Source: an uncultured Clostridia bacterium
GTDB taxonomy: Bacteria > Bacillota > Clostridia > Christensenellales > Borkfalkiaceae
NCBI GenBank assembly: GCA_947625095.1
Contig: CANQMX010000005.1
Span: 1-64,000, forward strand
Direction: 5' to 3'
DNA: 64,000 bases
Part shown: positions 24,500 to 34,155 of the stretch, piece by piece
Position numbering within the stretch: position 1 is the first letter of the stretch
How the letters are laid out: every line of letters begins with the position of its first letter
Notes under the pieces: generated by a model
The model's input: only the letters and a program-made list of their open reading frames with translations
What the model was told of the DNA's origin: nothing
Databases searched by the model: none
Translations under genes and position numbers: made by a program

Positions 24500-26416
24500 T
24501 CAGAGATTTTCCGCCTCTTCGAGCCAGAGGGCGGCGGAGGCATCGGAGGGCATCCTGAGGTCGGCGCGGGGCGAGAGTGACACCGAGCCTACCTTGACGC
24601 CGTCGGGCACGCAGTTGCGCTTGAACTGCTGGGCGAAAAACCTCCTGTAAAAGACGACGAGCCACTTTTTGAGCGTAGCCCTATCGTATTTGCCCGCAAA
24701 AGCGCGCGCGGCGAGGTACAGCGTCTTGGCGGGGCTGTCGCCGCGGCGCAGGAAGTGATAGAGGTAGAAATCGTGCAGTTCGTACGGCCCGACGATATCC
24801 TCCGTCTTCTGCGCGATGTTGCCCTCCTCATCGGGCGGGAGAAGTTCGGGGGAGATCGCGGTGTTGAGGACTCCCTTTAAGACGATCTCCACCCTGCCGC
24901 CGAGGCGCTCCGCCTCCGCGCGCACCAAATACTTGACGAGCGTTTTGGGCACGGAACAGTTGACGGCGTACATACTCATGTGGTCGCCGTTGTAGGTGCA
25001 CCAGCCGAGGGCGAGTTCGGATAAATCTCCCGTGCCGACGACGAGGCCGCCCGTCTCGTTGGCGAGATCCATGAGTACCATGGTGCGGTAGCGCGCCTGC
25101 GCGTTCTCGTAGGTGGCGTTCATCTCCGCGGGGTCGTGCCCGATATCCTTGAAGTGCTTTAAGACGGTCTGCGAGATGGGGATCTGCCGCGAGGTGACCC
25201 CCAGCGCCTGCATGAGCGATGTTGCGTTGTTCTTCGTCCTAATCCCCGTGCCGAAACCGGGCATGGAGACGGCGAGGATATCCTCGCGCGATTTTCCCAA
25301 TATATCGAAGGCGCGGCAGGTGACGAGCAGCGCGAGGGCGCTATCCAGCCCACCCGAAACGCCGATGACCGCCGTGCGCGACGCGGTGTGCTTCAACCGC
25401 CGCGCAAAGGCGTGCGCCTGAATTTGCAGAATTTGCTCGGCGCGCTCCCTGCGCTCCCCCTCCCCCTGCGGAACAAAGGGCATGGGGTCGACGGCGCGGA
25501 GGGTGAGGTCGTTTTCCGTCACAAACGTCGCATCCAGCCAATCGCCGTTTTCAGGGTCGGCGCGGAAGGTATTGATCCGCCTTCGCTCGTTCGAAAGAAA
25601 CCCGACGTCCACTTCCGCCTCGCAAATTTCGCCCGAGAAGGGCTTGCTCTCGGCGAGGCAGACGCCGTTTTCATAGACCATGCTGTTGCCCGCAAAGACG
25701 GTATCCGACGTGGATTCGCACTCCCCCGCGGCGGCGTAGACGTAGGCGCAGACGTTCTTCCCTGACTGCGCCGCGATCATCTTGTGGCGGTACTCGCGTT
25801 TCCCCACCGTCTCGTTGGAGGCGGAGAGGTTGACGATGATGACCGCCCCCCTTGCGGCGAGCCGCACGGAGGGAGACCCCGCCGCCCAGAGGTCTTCGCA
25901 AATTTCGCACCCGACGGCCACCTCGGGATGCGCCTCATCGCGAAAGACGAGCTCGGCGGAGAGATACGCGCCGTCGCCCTCCCCGCTGCCGAGGCGGTGC
26001 CACGACGTTCCCTCGGGCGCGGGCGAGAAATAGCGCGCCTCGTAAAATTCGTTATAGTTGGGCAGGTGCGTTTTGGGAACAAAGCCCCGCACCTCGCCGT
26101 TTGAGAGCGCGGCGGCGCAGTTATACAACTTGCCGTCGTGCGCGAGCGGAAGCCCGACAAAGACGAGCATTTTTTTGCCCTTCGTGGCCTCGGCGACCCG
26201 CTTCAAGGCGGAAAGACAGCCGTCGAGGAGGGGCTGTTGCAGGAAGAGATCGCCGCAGGTGTAGCCCGAGAGGGAGAGTTCGGGAAAGACGAGAAGTTCG
26301 GTGTTCTTTTCCGATTGCTGTTCGATGATTTCGATGATTTTGGTTGCGTTATAGGCGGGGTCTGCGATCTTGAGCGCGGGACTTGCCGCCGCAACTTTTA
26401 TAAATTGATGTTTCAT
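24500..26416 (-). CDS. nadE: Glutamine-dependent NAD(+) synthase
   Basis: 638 aa, the two-domain form. The N-terminal nitrilase-type glutaminase domain (about 1-270) has the Glu46 (FPELSL), Lys115 (PKTHLPNY) and Cys173 (CEICEDLW) triad. The C-terminal ammonia-dependent synthetase (about 320-600) has the ATP-pyrophosphatase P-loop GVSGGLDSALALLV and VVGTGDLSELALGW. It amidates nicotinate-adenine dinucleotide to NAD with ATP and glutamine. No convincing ribosome site is seen before the ATG, and C-rich palindromes lie directly upstream. A 40-bp gap separates it from the GH1 gene. Confidence 0.95.
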   Translation of the reverse strand: MKHQFIKVAAASPALKIADPAYNATKIIEIIEQQSEKNTELLVFPELSLSGYTCGDLFLQQPLLDGCLSALKRVAEATKGKKMLVFVGLPLAHDGKLYNCAAALSNGEVRGFVPKTHLPNYNEFYEARYFSPAPEGTSWHRLGSGEGDGAYLSAELVFRDEAHPEVAVGCEICEDLWAAGSPSVRLAARGAVIIVNLSASNETVGKREYRHKMIAAQSGKNVCAYVYAAAGECESTSDTVFAGNSMVYENGVCLAESKPFSGEICEAEVDVGFLSNERRRINTFRADPENGDWLDATFVTENDLTLRAVDPMPFVPQGEGERRERAEQILQIQAHAFARRLKHTASRTAVIGVSGGLDSALALLVTCRAFDILGKSREDILAVSMPGFGTGIRTKNNATSLMQALGVTSRQIPISQTVLKHFKDIGHDPAEMNATYENAQARYRTMVLMDLANETGGLVVGTGDLSELALGWCTYNGDHMSMYAVNCSVPKTLVKYLVRAEAERLGGRVEIVLKGVLNTAISPELLPPDEEGNIAQKTEDIVGPYELHDFYLYHFLRRGDSPAKTLYLAARAFAGKYDRATLKKWLVVFYRRFFAQQFKRNCVPDGVKVGSVSLSPRADLRMPSDASAALWLEEAENL

Positions 26417-26437
26417 AGGCTGATTGATATGGGCGTA

Positions 26438-26469
26438 CCCCCTCCCCTACCCCTTACGCAGGGGGAGGG
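26438..26469. repeat. C-rich hairpin upstream of nadE
   Basis: CCCCCTCCC at 26438-26446 pairs with GGGGGAGGG at 26461-26469 around a 14-nt loop. It is 22 bp from the nadE start codon and could affect its expression. Confidence 0.55.
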
Positions 26470-26517
26470 CAAGGAAGGAGGCTGGCTCGCCGCGCCCCCT
26501 CGGCCACTTACCGCACC

Positions 26518-26538
26518 GCCCCCTCCCACGGAGGGGGC
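26518..26538. repeat. C-rich hairpin GCCCCCTC/GAGGGGGC
   Basis: An 8-bp perfect stem with a CCACG loop, the same class as the palindrome at 23042-23061. A further GGGGG run follows at 26541. Confidence 0.55.
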
Positions 26539-26735
26539 TTGGGGGAGGCGCTGTAAATTATGTGCCTTAGGCGGAATTCACTTCCGCCGCCCCGCGCGCA
26601 CTATATTGCAATCCAAGCGCGGCACGAGCCACAGGCGAAGTAGGGCGACCCAATTTGCCACACTACCGTAGGCTTAATGTCTTTGAGGACGAACTATTCG
26701 CGGGCGAACCGTTGAGAGATGCACAAATTCAGTCC

Positions 26736-26775
26736 TCACGGAAAAATATTTTGCGTAGCAAAAGATTTTTCGTGA
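26736..26775 (-). terminator. Long AU-rich hairpin after recA
   Basis: TCACGGAAAAATATTTTGC pairs with GCAAAAGATTTTTCGTGA with one or two mismatches and a 3-nt loop, one base beyond the recA stop codon. On the minus strand no separate T-run follows, but the stem itself is U-rich. It is the probable end of the ftsK-recA transcript, or a 3' stabiliser. Confidence 0.5.
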
Positions 26776-26776
26776 A

Positions 26777-27799
26777 TTACTCCTCGCTCCCCGCCACCTC
26801 GTCTACGGGTGCGCCCTTGGCGGCCTGGCGGATCTTTGCCATGATCTCCTGCATCTGTTCGGGATTGTCCTTCAAATACTGCCGCAGTCTTTCCCTGCCG
26901 TTGGCGATCTTATTGTCCTCGTAACTGAACCACGCGCCGCTCTTTTTGATGATATCGTACTGCACGCCGAGGTCGATGACGCAGCCCTCCTGTGAGATGC
27001 CTTCGCCGTACATGATGTCGAACTCCGCCTGACGGAAGGGCGGCGCAAGTTTGTTCTTGACGACCTTCGCCCGCGTGCGGTTGCCTGCCGCTCCGCCCGC
27101 CTCTTTGAGGATATCCGTCTTTCTGACGTCGATGCGGATGGAGGCGTAGAACTTCAAGGCCTTGCCGCCGGGGGTCACTTCGGGATTGCCGAACATCACC
27201 CCCACCTTTTCGCGGAGCTGGTTGATAAAGACGACGCACGTCTTTGATTTATTGACGATGGCGGTGAGTTTTCTGAGCGCCTGCGACATGAGGCGGGCTT
27301 GCAGCCCGACATGGCTATCGCCCATATCGCCCTCGATCTCCGCCTTGGGCGTGAGCGCCGCCACCGAGTCCACGACGATGATATCGACCGCCGAGGAGCG
27401 CACGAGGGCATCGACGATATCCAAGGCCTGCTCGCCCGTATCGGGCTGGGAGACGTAGAGATCATCCAGATTTACCCCCAAATGTTTGGCATATACGGGG
27501 TCGAGGGCGTGCTCGGCGTCGACAAACGCCGCAATGCCGCCCGCCTTCTGCGCCTCCGCAACGGCGTGCAGGGCGACCGTCGTCTTGCCCGAGGATTCGG
27601 GGCCGTAGATCTCGATCATCCTTCCGCGGGGGAAGCCCCCGATGCCGAGCGCGAGGTCGAGCGAGAGACACCCCGTGGGGATGACCTCGATATCCGTGTT
27701 GCCCGCGTTTTCGCCGAGCTTCATGATGGCACCCTTGCCGTACGCCTTTTCGATCTGCGCGAGGACTGCGTCCAACGCTTTCATTTTTTCTTCGTTCAT
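26777..27799 (-). CDS. recA: Recombinase RecA
   Basis: 340 aa, the usual length. Walker [10 protein letters not shown], Walker [11 protein letters not shown], the L2 region with [27 protein letters not shown], and a C-terminal domain with a short acidic tail (DEVAGSEE). It forms filaments on single-stranded DNA for homologous recombination and induces the SOS response. AAGGAGAAGATAC precedes the ATG. It is the last gene of ftsK-rimO-pgsA-cinA-recA, 26 bp after cinA, and I see no LexA box directly upstream. Confidence 0.98.
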   Translation of the reverse strand: MNEEKMKALDAVLAQIEKAYGKGAIMKLGENAGNTDIEVIPTGCLSLDLALGIGGFPRGRMIEIYGPESSGKTTVALHAVAEAQKAGGIAAFVDAEHALDPVYAKHLGVNLDDLYVSQPDTGEQALDIVDALVRSSAVDIIVVDSVAALTPKAEIEGDMGDSHVGLQARLMSQALRKLTAIVNKSKTCVVFINQLREKVGVMFGNPEVTPGGKALKFYASIRIDVRKTDILKEAGGAAGNRTRAKVVKNKLAPPFRQAEFDIMYGEGISQEGCVIDLGVQYDIIKKSGAWFSYEDNKIANGRERLRQYLKDNPEQMQEIMAKIRQAAKGAPVDEVAGSEE

Positions 27800-27825
27800 G
27801 TATCTTCTCCTTATCGTTTTTTCGC

Positions 27826-28926
27826 TTAAATTTTATCGGGGAGAGGCTTCTCCGTCAGCGCCTTCAACGCGTGGAAGAGGGCTAAATTTATCGCCGTCTC
27901 CGTGATGGTCTCCCGATCCCCCGCGAGGCGGTGGCAAAAGACCTTGACCTGCTCCCTTGTGCCCACGGCGAGGTAGCAAAGGCCGACGGGATTTGCGCCG
28001 TCCTGTTCGGGCCCGGCGACGCCCGTCGTCGAGATGGAGACGTCGCAGTTGCCCTGCACGATGAGCCCCGCCGCCATCTCGTACGCCGTCTCGCCCGAGA
28101 CCGCGCCGTGGCTGCGGAGGGTCTGCTCCTTGACGCCGAGACGCGCCTCCTTGGAGGCGGAATTGTAGGTGTTCAGCCCCTCGAAGTAGACCTTGCTCGC
28201 GCCCGCGACGCGCACGATGGCGCGGCCAACGCCGCCGCCCGTGAAACTTTCCGCCGTGGAGATTTTGAGACGGTGCAGTTTGAGCGCCTCGACGAGCTGT
28301 TCGGCTGGCGTGACGTCCGCCATGGCATACAGGTGGGGCGCAAGCCCCTCCGCGAGGATGCGGACGACCTCATCCGCCGTCATCTTGGGCGTTGCGGCGT
28401 CGTAGATGACCTCCACCCTGCCGCAGCCGTACTTCTCGCTCGCGTGGAGGGCGAGTTTGCCGCCCGCGACCTCCTCCGCGCGCGCCAGAGCCTCCAACAC
28501 CTCCTTGGCGGGCGCGCCCACCGTGCGCAGTACGACGCGGCTGTACATATTTTTGCGGCGGGCGTCGACGCGGGGCATGACCTCCGTGCGGACGACCTCC
28601 GCGCCGCGCGTACCCGCGGGGAGCACGGCGATGAGACACCGCTCCGTTTCGAGGAGGTACTCGCTCCCGAACGCGCCGCCCGAGACGTTCTCTGCGACCT
28701 CGCGCACCGCGACCGTGAGGGCGGGATCGCAGACGACAAACGCGCCGTCGCACTCATCCGCCATGCGCGTGAGCGCCGCCGTCACCGACGAGGGGGCGTC
28801 GTAGGGAATGACCTCCACCCCGTCCAAAAAGACGCCGCCCGCAAGCAGGGCGTCCGTCACGGCGGGGAAATCCACCGAGAGGACGGGATTTTTCTTGTCA
28901 TACAGAACGAGCGCCGCGTACTTCAC
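27826..28926 (-). CDS. cinA: CinA-like protein with an eroded N-terminal domain
   Basis: 366 aa. The C-terminal ~160 residues are a clear CinA/PncC nicotinamide-nucleotide amidase domain: [22 protein letters not shown] with the conserved Ser, [13 protein letters not shown] with Tyr and Lys, and [14 protein letters not shown]. The N-terminal half should be the MoCF-like ADP-ribose pyrophosphatase domain, but the hallmark GGLGPTxDD and the start-proximal GxELL motifs are missing; only [11 protein letters not shown] and a [10 protein letters not shown] segment hint at it. It overlaps pgsA by 4 bp and sits upstream of recA as in Bacillus. NMN deamidation is likely; the other CinA activity is doubtful. 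Confidence 0.85.
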   Translation of the reverse strand: MKYAALVLYDKKNPVLSVDFPAVTDALLAGGVFLDGVEVIPYDAPSSVTAALTRMADECDGAFVVCDPALTVAVREVAENVSGGAFGSEYLLETERCLIAVLPAGTRGAEVVRTEVMPRVDARRKNMYSRVVLRTVGAPAKEVLEALARAEEVAGGKLALHASEKYGCGRVEVIYDAATPKMTADEVVRILAEGLAPHLYAMADVTPAEQLVEALKLHRLKISTAESFTGGGVGRAIVRVAGASKVYFEGLNTYNSASKEARLGVKEQTLRSHGAVSGETAYEMAAGLIVQGNCDVSISTTGVAGPEQDGANPVGLCYLAVGTREQVKVFCHRLAGDRETITETAINLALFHALKALTEKPLPDKI

Positions 28927-29519
28927 GCCTTTGCCTCTTTGAGAACTTCTCTGTTCTTCACGATGTAATTGACGCCCGAGAGGACGGTGAGGATCGTGGC
29001 GAGCAGCAGCAGCGCATAGCCGATGGCGCAGCCCACGATGCAGCCCTTTCCCCCGAGGAAGGACATGGTGATAAGAAGGGTGGGAATGGCGAGGTCCTGC
29101 GTGACCGTCTTGAGTTTGCCGAGTTTATCGGCGGCGAGCACAAGCCCCCTCTCCACCGCGATGAGGCGGAAGCCCGAGACGATGAGCTCGCGCGCCAGAA
29201 TGAGCGCGACGCACACCCCCGCGACAGTCAGCCCCCAGCCCTCAAAGCCGCCGTAGGAGAACACCCACGGGCGGGTGAGCATCAAAATAAACGCCGTGGA
29301 GACGAGCACCTTATCGGCGATGGGGTCCAAAAACTTGCCCATGTTGGTGACGAGATGGTACTTCCTTGCGATGTGTCCGTCCAGAAAGTCGGTGAACGCC
29401 GCAAGCAAAAAGACGATCGCCGAGACGAGTTCGTGATAGGGAAACTCGACATAGAAGAGCACGATGAACACGGGGATCATGAAGATCCTTGTGAGGGTAA
29501 TTCTGTTGGGTAAATTCAT
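28923..29519 (-). CDS. pgsA: CDP-diacylglycerol-glycerol-3-phosphate 3-phosphatidyltransferase
   Basis: 198 aa integral membrane enzyme. It has the CDP-alcohol phosphotransferase motif D-G-x2-A-R-x8-G-x3-D-x3-D, seen as LDGHIARKY then GKFLDPIADK, and about five hydrophobic helices. It makes phosphatidylglycerophosphate, the committed step to phosphatidylglycerol and cardiolipin. It starts directly after the rimO stop and overlaps cinA by 4 bp, so it is translated as part of the ftsK-recA operon. Confidence 0.95.
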   Translation of the reverse strand: MNLPNRITLTRIFMIPVFIVLFYVEFPYHELVSAIVFLLAAFTDFLDGHIARKYHLVTNMGKFLDPIADKVLVSTAFILMLTRPWVFSYGGFEGWGLTVAGVCVALILARELIVSGFRLIAVERGLVLAADKLGKLKTVTQDLAIPTLLITMSFLGGKGCIVGCAIGYALLLLATILTVLSGVNYIVKNREVLKEAKA

Positions 29520-30833
29520 TTATTCCTCCACGGTATGGCCGATGAGATCGTAGGTCTCAGCGCGGTCGATATGTACCTTGTAAATTTTGCCCTCTTCCGC
29601 CTTGGGCGCGGTGAAAAAGGTGTTGCCGTCTATCTCGTATGCCTGAAAATACGCCCTGCCGACGAAGCACTGCCTCTCCTCATCGATGCCGTCGCAGAGG
29701 ACGGAGAGCGTCCTTCCCGCAAATTTTTGCAGTTTGGCGGCGGAGATCTGCGCCTGCCTTTCGTAGAGTTCGCGCACCCACCGCTTCTTGGTGGAGGGGT
29801 GCACCTGCCCAGAAAGGTTGTAGGCGGGCGTATCCGGCTCGCGCGAGTAGGCAAAAAAGCCGCAGTTTTCGAGGTTCGCCTCCTCCAAAAAGGAGAGGAG
29901 CGCCTTGTGTTCCTCCTCCGTCTCCCCGGGGAAGCCCGCGATGAAGGTGGAGCGGATGGCGATCTCGGGCACTGCCGCGCGCAGTTTTTTGAAGAGGGTC
30001 AAATACTCCGCCCGCGAACCCCGCCGCCCCATGCGCTTCAAGATGCTGTCCTCCGAATGTTGGAGGGGGATATCGAGGTACTTCAAAAGTTTGGGGTTGT
30101 TTTTCAGTTCGGCGATGAGGTCGTCCCCGATGGCCTCGGGATAGCAGTAGAGGAGGCGGATATGGCGGATATTTTCGAGGGCGGAGAGGCGGCGGATGAG
30201 TACCGCGAATAAATTTTTGCCGCCGTCCTCGCCGTAGCGCGTCGTATCCTGCGCGACGAGCGTGAGTTCCTGCGTCTCGCCCAAGGAGCGCGCCTCCTCC
30301 ACGAGTTCCTCCATGGGGTAGGAAACGTACCTGCCGCGGATCTTGGGAATGAGGCAATAGGTGCAGTGATTGAAGCAGCCGTCAGCAATTTTCAGATATT
30401 TCAAATGCGGCGGCGTGGAGACATAGCGCTTTGCGCCCACCGCCCTGCCGCAGCCGACGGCATTGACGCGCTCCCCCGCATACGCCCGCTCCAAGGCGGG
30501 GAAGAGTTCGGAGACGTCCTCTACGCCCAAAAAGACGTCGGCCTCCGTGAGCGCGGGGTAGAGTTCCTTGATAAATTTTTGGGGGAGGCAGCCCGTGACG
30601 ACGATCTTTTCAAGCGCGCCGCCCCTTTCAGCGTTTGCCTCCAACACGGCGTTTATGGATTCCTCGCGCGCCGCGCTCAAAAAGGCGCACGTGTTGACGA
30701 CGATGATTTGCGCCCTTCGGATATCGTCCGTGATGGTGCAGCCGCGGCGGACGATCTCGCCCATGAGCCGCTCCGCGTCCACGCGGTTCTTATCGCAGCC
30801 GAGCGAGATGACGCCGAATATCTTGTTGAGCAT
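29520..30833 (-). CDS. rimO: Ribosomal protein uS12 methylthiotransferase RimO
   Basis: 437 aa. The N-terminal UPF0004 domain has GCDKNRVDAE and later cluster Cys residues (VNTCAFL, VVTGCLPQ). The radical-SAM domain has CFNHCTYCLIPKIRG (CxxxCxxC), and a TRAM domain closes the protein (about 375-437). It thiomethylates an aspartate of ribosomal protein uS12 using two Fe-S clusters. NNPKLLKYLDIPLQHS and GFPGETEEE are typical RimO blocks, distinguishing it from MiaB. The ATG shares one base with the ftsK stop. Confidence 0.96.
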   Translation of the reverse strand: MLNKIFGVISLGCDKNRVDAERLMGEIVRRGCTITDDIRRAQIIVVNTCAFLSAAREESINAVLEANAERGGALEKIVVTGCLPQKFIKELYPALTEADVFLGVEDVSELFPALERAYAGERVNAVGCGRAVGAKRYVSTPPHLKYLKIADGCFNHCTYCLIPKIRGRYVSYPMEELVEEARSLGETQELTLVAQDTTRYGEDGGKNLFAVLIRRLSALENIRHIRLLYCYPEAIGDDLIAELKNNPKLLKYLDIPLQHSEDSILKRMGRRGSRAEYLTLFKKLRAAVPEIAIRSTFIAGFPGETEEEHKALLSFLEEANLENCGFFAYSREPDTPAYNLSGQVHPSTKKRWVRELYERQAQISAAKLQKFAGRTLSVLCDGIDEERQCFVGRAYFQAYEIDGNTFFTAPKAEEGKIYKVHIDRAETYDLIGHTVEE

Positions 30834-33800
30834 CAGTTGATCTTCCCGTATTTCGCTTCGAATTCTTCCTGCGTCATGAGCACTTCGCGCGCCTTCGCCT
30901 TGCCGTCAAAGGGCGAGATGTAGCCCATTGCCTCCATCCACTCGATGATCTTCCCCGCGTGGTTGTATCCCACCGAGCACTTGCGCTGGATGAGGGAGAT
31001 GGAGGCCTGCCCGAGTTTTACGACGATGCCGAGCGCGCGGATATACTGCGGGTTGGCGGAGCCGTCGTCCTCGTCCATGCCGCCCTCGCCCGCCGACGAG
31101 CCGGGGCTGTTGATGAACGACGCGACGTTTTCATCGAAGTACGCCTCGTTGTTGGCCTTGATATCGTCGACGACGGCCTGCACCTCGGCAGAGCTCAAAA
31201 ACGCGCCCTGCACGCGCAGGCAGTTGAACATCCCCTCCGTGCGGAAGAGCATATCGCCGTTGCCGAGCAGTTTTTCCGCGCCCGATTCATCGAGAATGGT
31301 GCGGGAGTCCACTTCCTGGATAACGCGGAAGGCAAGCCGCGTGGGTAGATTCCCCTTGATGACGCCCGTGATGACGTCCACCGACGGGCGCTGGGTGGCG
31401 ATGACAAGGTGGATGCCCGCGGCGCGCGCCTTTTGGGCGAGGCGCTGGATGCGCTCTTCGATGTCCTTCTTGGCGACCGCCATGAGGTCGGCGAGCTCAT
31501 CGACGACGATGACGATCTTGGGAAGTTTGGCCTCGTCCTCGGTGCGGACGCCGTTGTATTCATCCACGTTGCGCACGGTGATGTGCTGTTCGCGCGTCTT
31601 TTGCTCGAAGAGGCGATACCTCCGCTCCATCTCCTCGATCGCCCATTTGAGCGCCGTCACCGCCTTCTGCGCGTCGGCGATGATCTCGTTGATCATGAGG
31701 TGGGGAAGCCCGTCGAATACGGCGAACTCCACCTTTTTGGGGTCGATGAGGATGAGGCGCAAGTCCTCGGGCGAGTACTTGCAGATGAGGCTGATGAGCA
31801 TCGCGTTGAGGCACACCGACTTGCCCGAACCCGTAGAACCGGCGACGAGCAGGTGCTTCATCTTGGCGATGTTGCCGCAGACGTTCTTGTTTTCGACGTC
31901 CTTCCCGATGACGAACATCAGAGAACCCTCTTTGGCGTTCTGGTATTCCTCCGCCTGCAATACCGACTTGATGCCGACGGTGGCGCGGTGGGCGTTGGGA
32001 ACTTCGATGGAGATCGCGCCCGACATATTGTTGGCGTACATATTGACGCCGTCGCGCGCGTGCAGGCGCATGGCGATCTCGGCGTCGCGCTTGATGACCG
32101 TCCCCACCGTGATGTTGCGGGGGATATCGATATCGTACCGCGTGACGGCGGGGCCTATCGTCACCTTGACGACTTCGGCGTCCACCTTGAAGCCCGCGAG
32201 CGTATCGACGATGATGGAGGTATTGCGTTCGATCTCGTCCTCCTGCATGGTGACGGTATCGTTGTATTCGGTGAAATTTGCCGTGCTCGGCCGCACATAC
32301 TCGCGGTAGATGTGCCTTGCGGGAGGCGCGGGCGGTGCGGGCGGCTCTTCCGCGGCGGCGGGCACACGCGGCGGTGCGGAGAAATCCTCCTCGCGCAGTT
32401 CGCGGCGTGCTCTGTCGCGCGCAGGCATGGCGGGCGTCGGCTCTTCGCGGTAGTCCCCTCCGTCGAAATCGTCGTCATCGAAGAGTTCGGCCACCCCCTT
32501 GCGCATATCCGCGTCGAACACGCGGCTCTCGGGCGGGGGCGCGTCCTCCTCGGCGGCAGGCTCTTGCGGCGTTTCCTCGCGGGGCGGTTCGCGGCGGTCG
32601 AAGGGCAGCGGCCGTTCGACGTGCGTGCGCTCCTCGAAGGAACGCGAGAAGAGGCTGCGGAACTGCGATTCCCTGCTCTCCTCCTCCGGCTCTTCCTGCG
32701 GAGGCTCTGCCTTGGGCGGCTCGGGCGCGGCGGGGCGGGGACTCTCCGTCCTCTCCTCGGGCGCGAAGCGCGAGGGCGCAGCTCCCTCCTCGGGCGCAAA
32801 GCGGGAAGACGCGGGGGTCTCGGGCGCGAAGCGCGACGGGGGCGCGACCCTCTCCTCGGGTGCAAAGCGCGACGGGGGCGCGACCCTCTCCTCGGGTGCA
32901 AAGCGCGAGGGCGCAGCTCCCTCCTCGGGCGCAAAGCGCGAGGGCGCGGGGGTCTCGGGCGCGGGCGTATCGTACACGTTGGGCTGGGAGGAGAAGGTCT
33001 CCTGCTCCACGTCGTGCGCGTAGAAATCGCGGGCGCGCTCCTGCGGCTGTTCGGGCGCGCGGTAGGAGGGTGTTTGCGTGTAATTTGCGTCGTAATCCTC
33101 GTCCACGGGGTAGGAATAGCCGTCCGAGGGGCGGGGGCGTTCCTCCATGACCTTGCGCGGGAAGGCGGGACGCTCCCCCTCCGCCTGCGCGGCATATTGC
33201 GCGCCGTAGCCCCCCTCTTCGGGCGGGGTCGCGGGGCGGGGTTGCTGCTGTTGCTGCTGCGCATAGGGCGGGGTCGCGCCGCGGTGGTTGAAGTACGAAT
33301 CCTTATCGTAGATGAGATTGGTGCGGTAGTTCATTGCGGGGTCGTCGCCGAAGAGAAGTTCCCTGCCGCGCGCCTGCGCGTCATTGGCGCGGGAATACTG
33401 CGCGGGGGGCGCGGGATAGGCGGGCGGCGCGTAGGCGTAGGTGTCCGCTCCCGCCGAGGCACGGGGCGCACCCGGGAGTTCGGAAAAGGAGATGGCGCCG
33501 GGGTAGGGACGCGTGCCCTCCGTGCGGGGCGCGGTCTCGGGCGCGGGCGTCGGCGCGGGCGCACGCTTGCGGGCGCGAGATTTTGAGAAGGAGATGTACT
33601 TCCCGAGCGGCGTCAAAAGCAGCACGAGATAGAGGGCGAGCGCGGTGAGAAGGGCAAAGATGACGTATGCGCCCGCGTCGGTGAGCACGGCGCAGATGGG
33701 ATAGTCGATGACGCCGAAAATAACGCCGCCGCCCGTGCCGTTTGCCGCGCTCTCCGCTGCCGCATTCCAGCACGCCGCGAGGTATTCGCCGTAGGTGAGG

Positions 33801-34141
33801 CCGCGATAGGGCGCGGTCGCCGTGTGCACGATGAAAAATACCGCAACGGTGAGCAGCCCCAGGGAAAGCACCCAGCGGCGGGAGAGAATTTTCTTGCCGA
33901 TGACAAGCCCGAAGGAGAGCACGACGACGGCGAGGAGGAGCGGATAGGCCATAAACCCGAACACGCCCACAAAGAACGCCGTGATGGCGCGCCCCACATC
34001 GCCGAACAGGAACGGCCCCGTCACGATGATGAGAAAGGCGATCGCCGAAAACAGGAGAAGGGTCATGCCCACCGTCTCCCGAGAGATCACCGATAATTTT
34101 TTCTCCTTTTGCTTGTCCTCTCCGCGCCCAAACCCGTTCAC
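30833..34141 (-). CDS. ftsK: FtsK/SpoIIIE DNA translocase with a long repeat-containing linker
   Basis: 1102 aa from a GTG at 34141, chosen because GGAGG sits 7 nt upstream; the ATGs at 34174 and 34165 lie in a hairpin without a ribosome site. Four N-terminal membrane helices (about 20-175) are followed by a ~430-residue Pro/Glu/Arg linker containing seven or so SRFAPEE-type repeats. The motor has AGSTGSGKSVCLNAML, DPKKVEFAVF, VDELADLMAV and ATQRPSVDVITGVIKGN. A C-terminal winged-helix gamma domain (KLGQASISLIQRKCSVGYNHA) recognises KOPS/SRS sequences. It pumps chromosomal DNA through the division or sporulation septum. It heads the operon. Confidence 0.96.
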   Translation of the reverse strand: MNGFGRGEDKQKEKKLSVISRETVGMTLLLFSAIAFLIIVTGPFLFGDVGRAITAFFVGVFGFMAYPLLLAVVVLSFGLVIGKKILSRRWVLSLGLLTVAVFFIVHTATAPYRGLTYGEYLAACWNAAAESAANGTGGGVIFGVIDYPICAVLTDAGAYVIFALLTALALYLVLLLTPLGKYISFSKSRARKRAPAPTPAPETAPRTEGTRPYPGAISFSELPGAPRASAGADTYAYAPPAYPAPPAQYSRANDAQARGRELLFGDDPAMNYRTNLIYDKDSYFNHRGATPPYAQQQQQQPRPATPPEEGGYGAQYAAQAEGERPAFPRKVMEERPRPSDGYSYPVDEDYDANYTQTPSYRAPEQPQERARDFYAHDVEQETFSSQPNVYDTPAPETPAPSRFAPEEGAAPSRFAPEERVAPPSRFAPEERVAPPSRFAPETPASSRFAPEEGAAPSRFAPEERTESPRPAAPEPPKAEPPQEEPEEESRESQFRSLFSRSFEERTHVERPLPFDRREPPREETPQEPAAEEDAPPPESRVFDADMRKGVAELFDDDDFDGGDYREEPTPAMPARDRARRELREEDFSAPPRVPAAAEEPPAPPAPPARHIYREYVRPSTANFTEYNDTVTMQEDEIERNTSIIVDTLAGFKVDAEVVKVTIGPAVTRYDIDIPRNITVGTVIKRDAEIAMRLHARDGVNMYANNMSGAISIEVPNAHRATVGIKSVLQAEEYQNAKEGSLMFVIGKDVENKNVCGNIAKMKHLLVAGSTGSGKSVCLNAMLISLICKYSPEDLRLILIDPKKVEFAVFDGLPHLMINEIIADAQKAVTALKWAIEEMERRYRLFEQKTREQHITVRNVDEYNGVRTEDEAKLPKIVIVVDELADLMAVAKKDIEERIQRLAQKARAAGIHLVIATQRPSVDVITGVIKGNLPTRLAFRVIQEVDSRTILDESGAEKLLGNGDMLFRTEGMFNCLRVQGAFLSSAEVQAVVDDIKANNEAYFDENVASFINSPGSSAGEGGMDEDDGSANPQYIRALGIVVKLGQASISLIQRKCSVGYNHAGKIIEWMEAMGYISPFDGKAKAREVLMTQEEFEAKYGKIN
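32750..32960. repeat. In-gene repeats encoding SRFAPEE in the ftsK linker
   Basis: Tandem and near-tandem units, with plus-strand signature CTCGGGCGCGAAGCGCGA or a close variant, encode SRFAPEE(G/R) blocks in the FtsK linker. Unit length varies between about 33 and 45 bp, and one unit pair is almost identical. This is likely a length-variable site. Confidence 0.8.
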
Positions 34142-34155
34142 GATATTTCCTCCGT

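Larger units (their letters stand above)
26417..26776. other. 360-bp intergenic region between recA and nadE with three inverted repeats
   Basis: No gene is seen. It holds C-rich hairpins at 26438-26469 (CCCCCTCCC/GGGGGAGGG) and 26518-26538 (GCCCCCTC/GAGGGGGC), a central unique stretch, and a long AT-rich inverted repeat at 26736-26775 next to the recA stop. Confidence 0.55.

Noticed and set aside
26417-26776. A riboswitch or small gene upstream of nadE
   Set aside because: Only C-rich palindromes and one AU-rich hairpin are visible; no known riboswitch core was recognised and no frame has a ribosome site.
31409-33586. A 725-residue plus-strand frame opposite ftsK
   Set aside because: Low-complexity Arg/Gly sequence, antisense to the FtsK linker and motor; no start signals.
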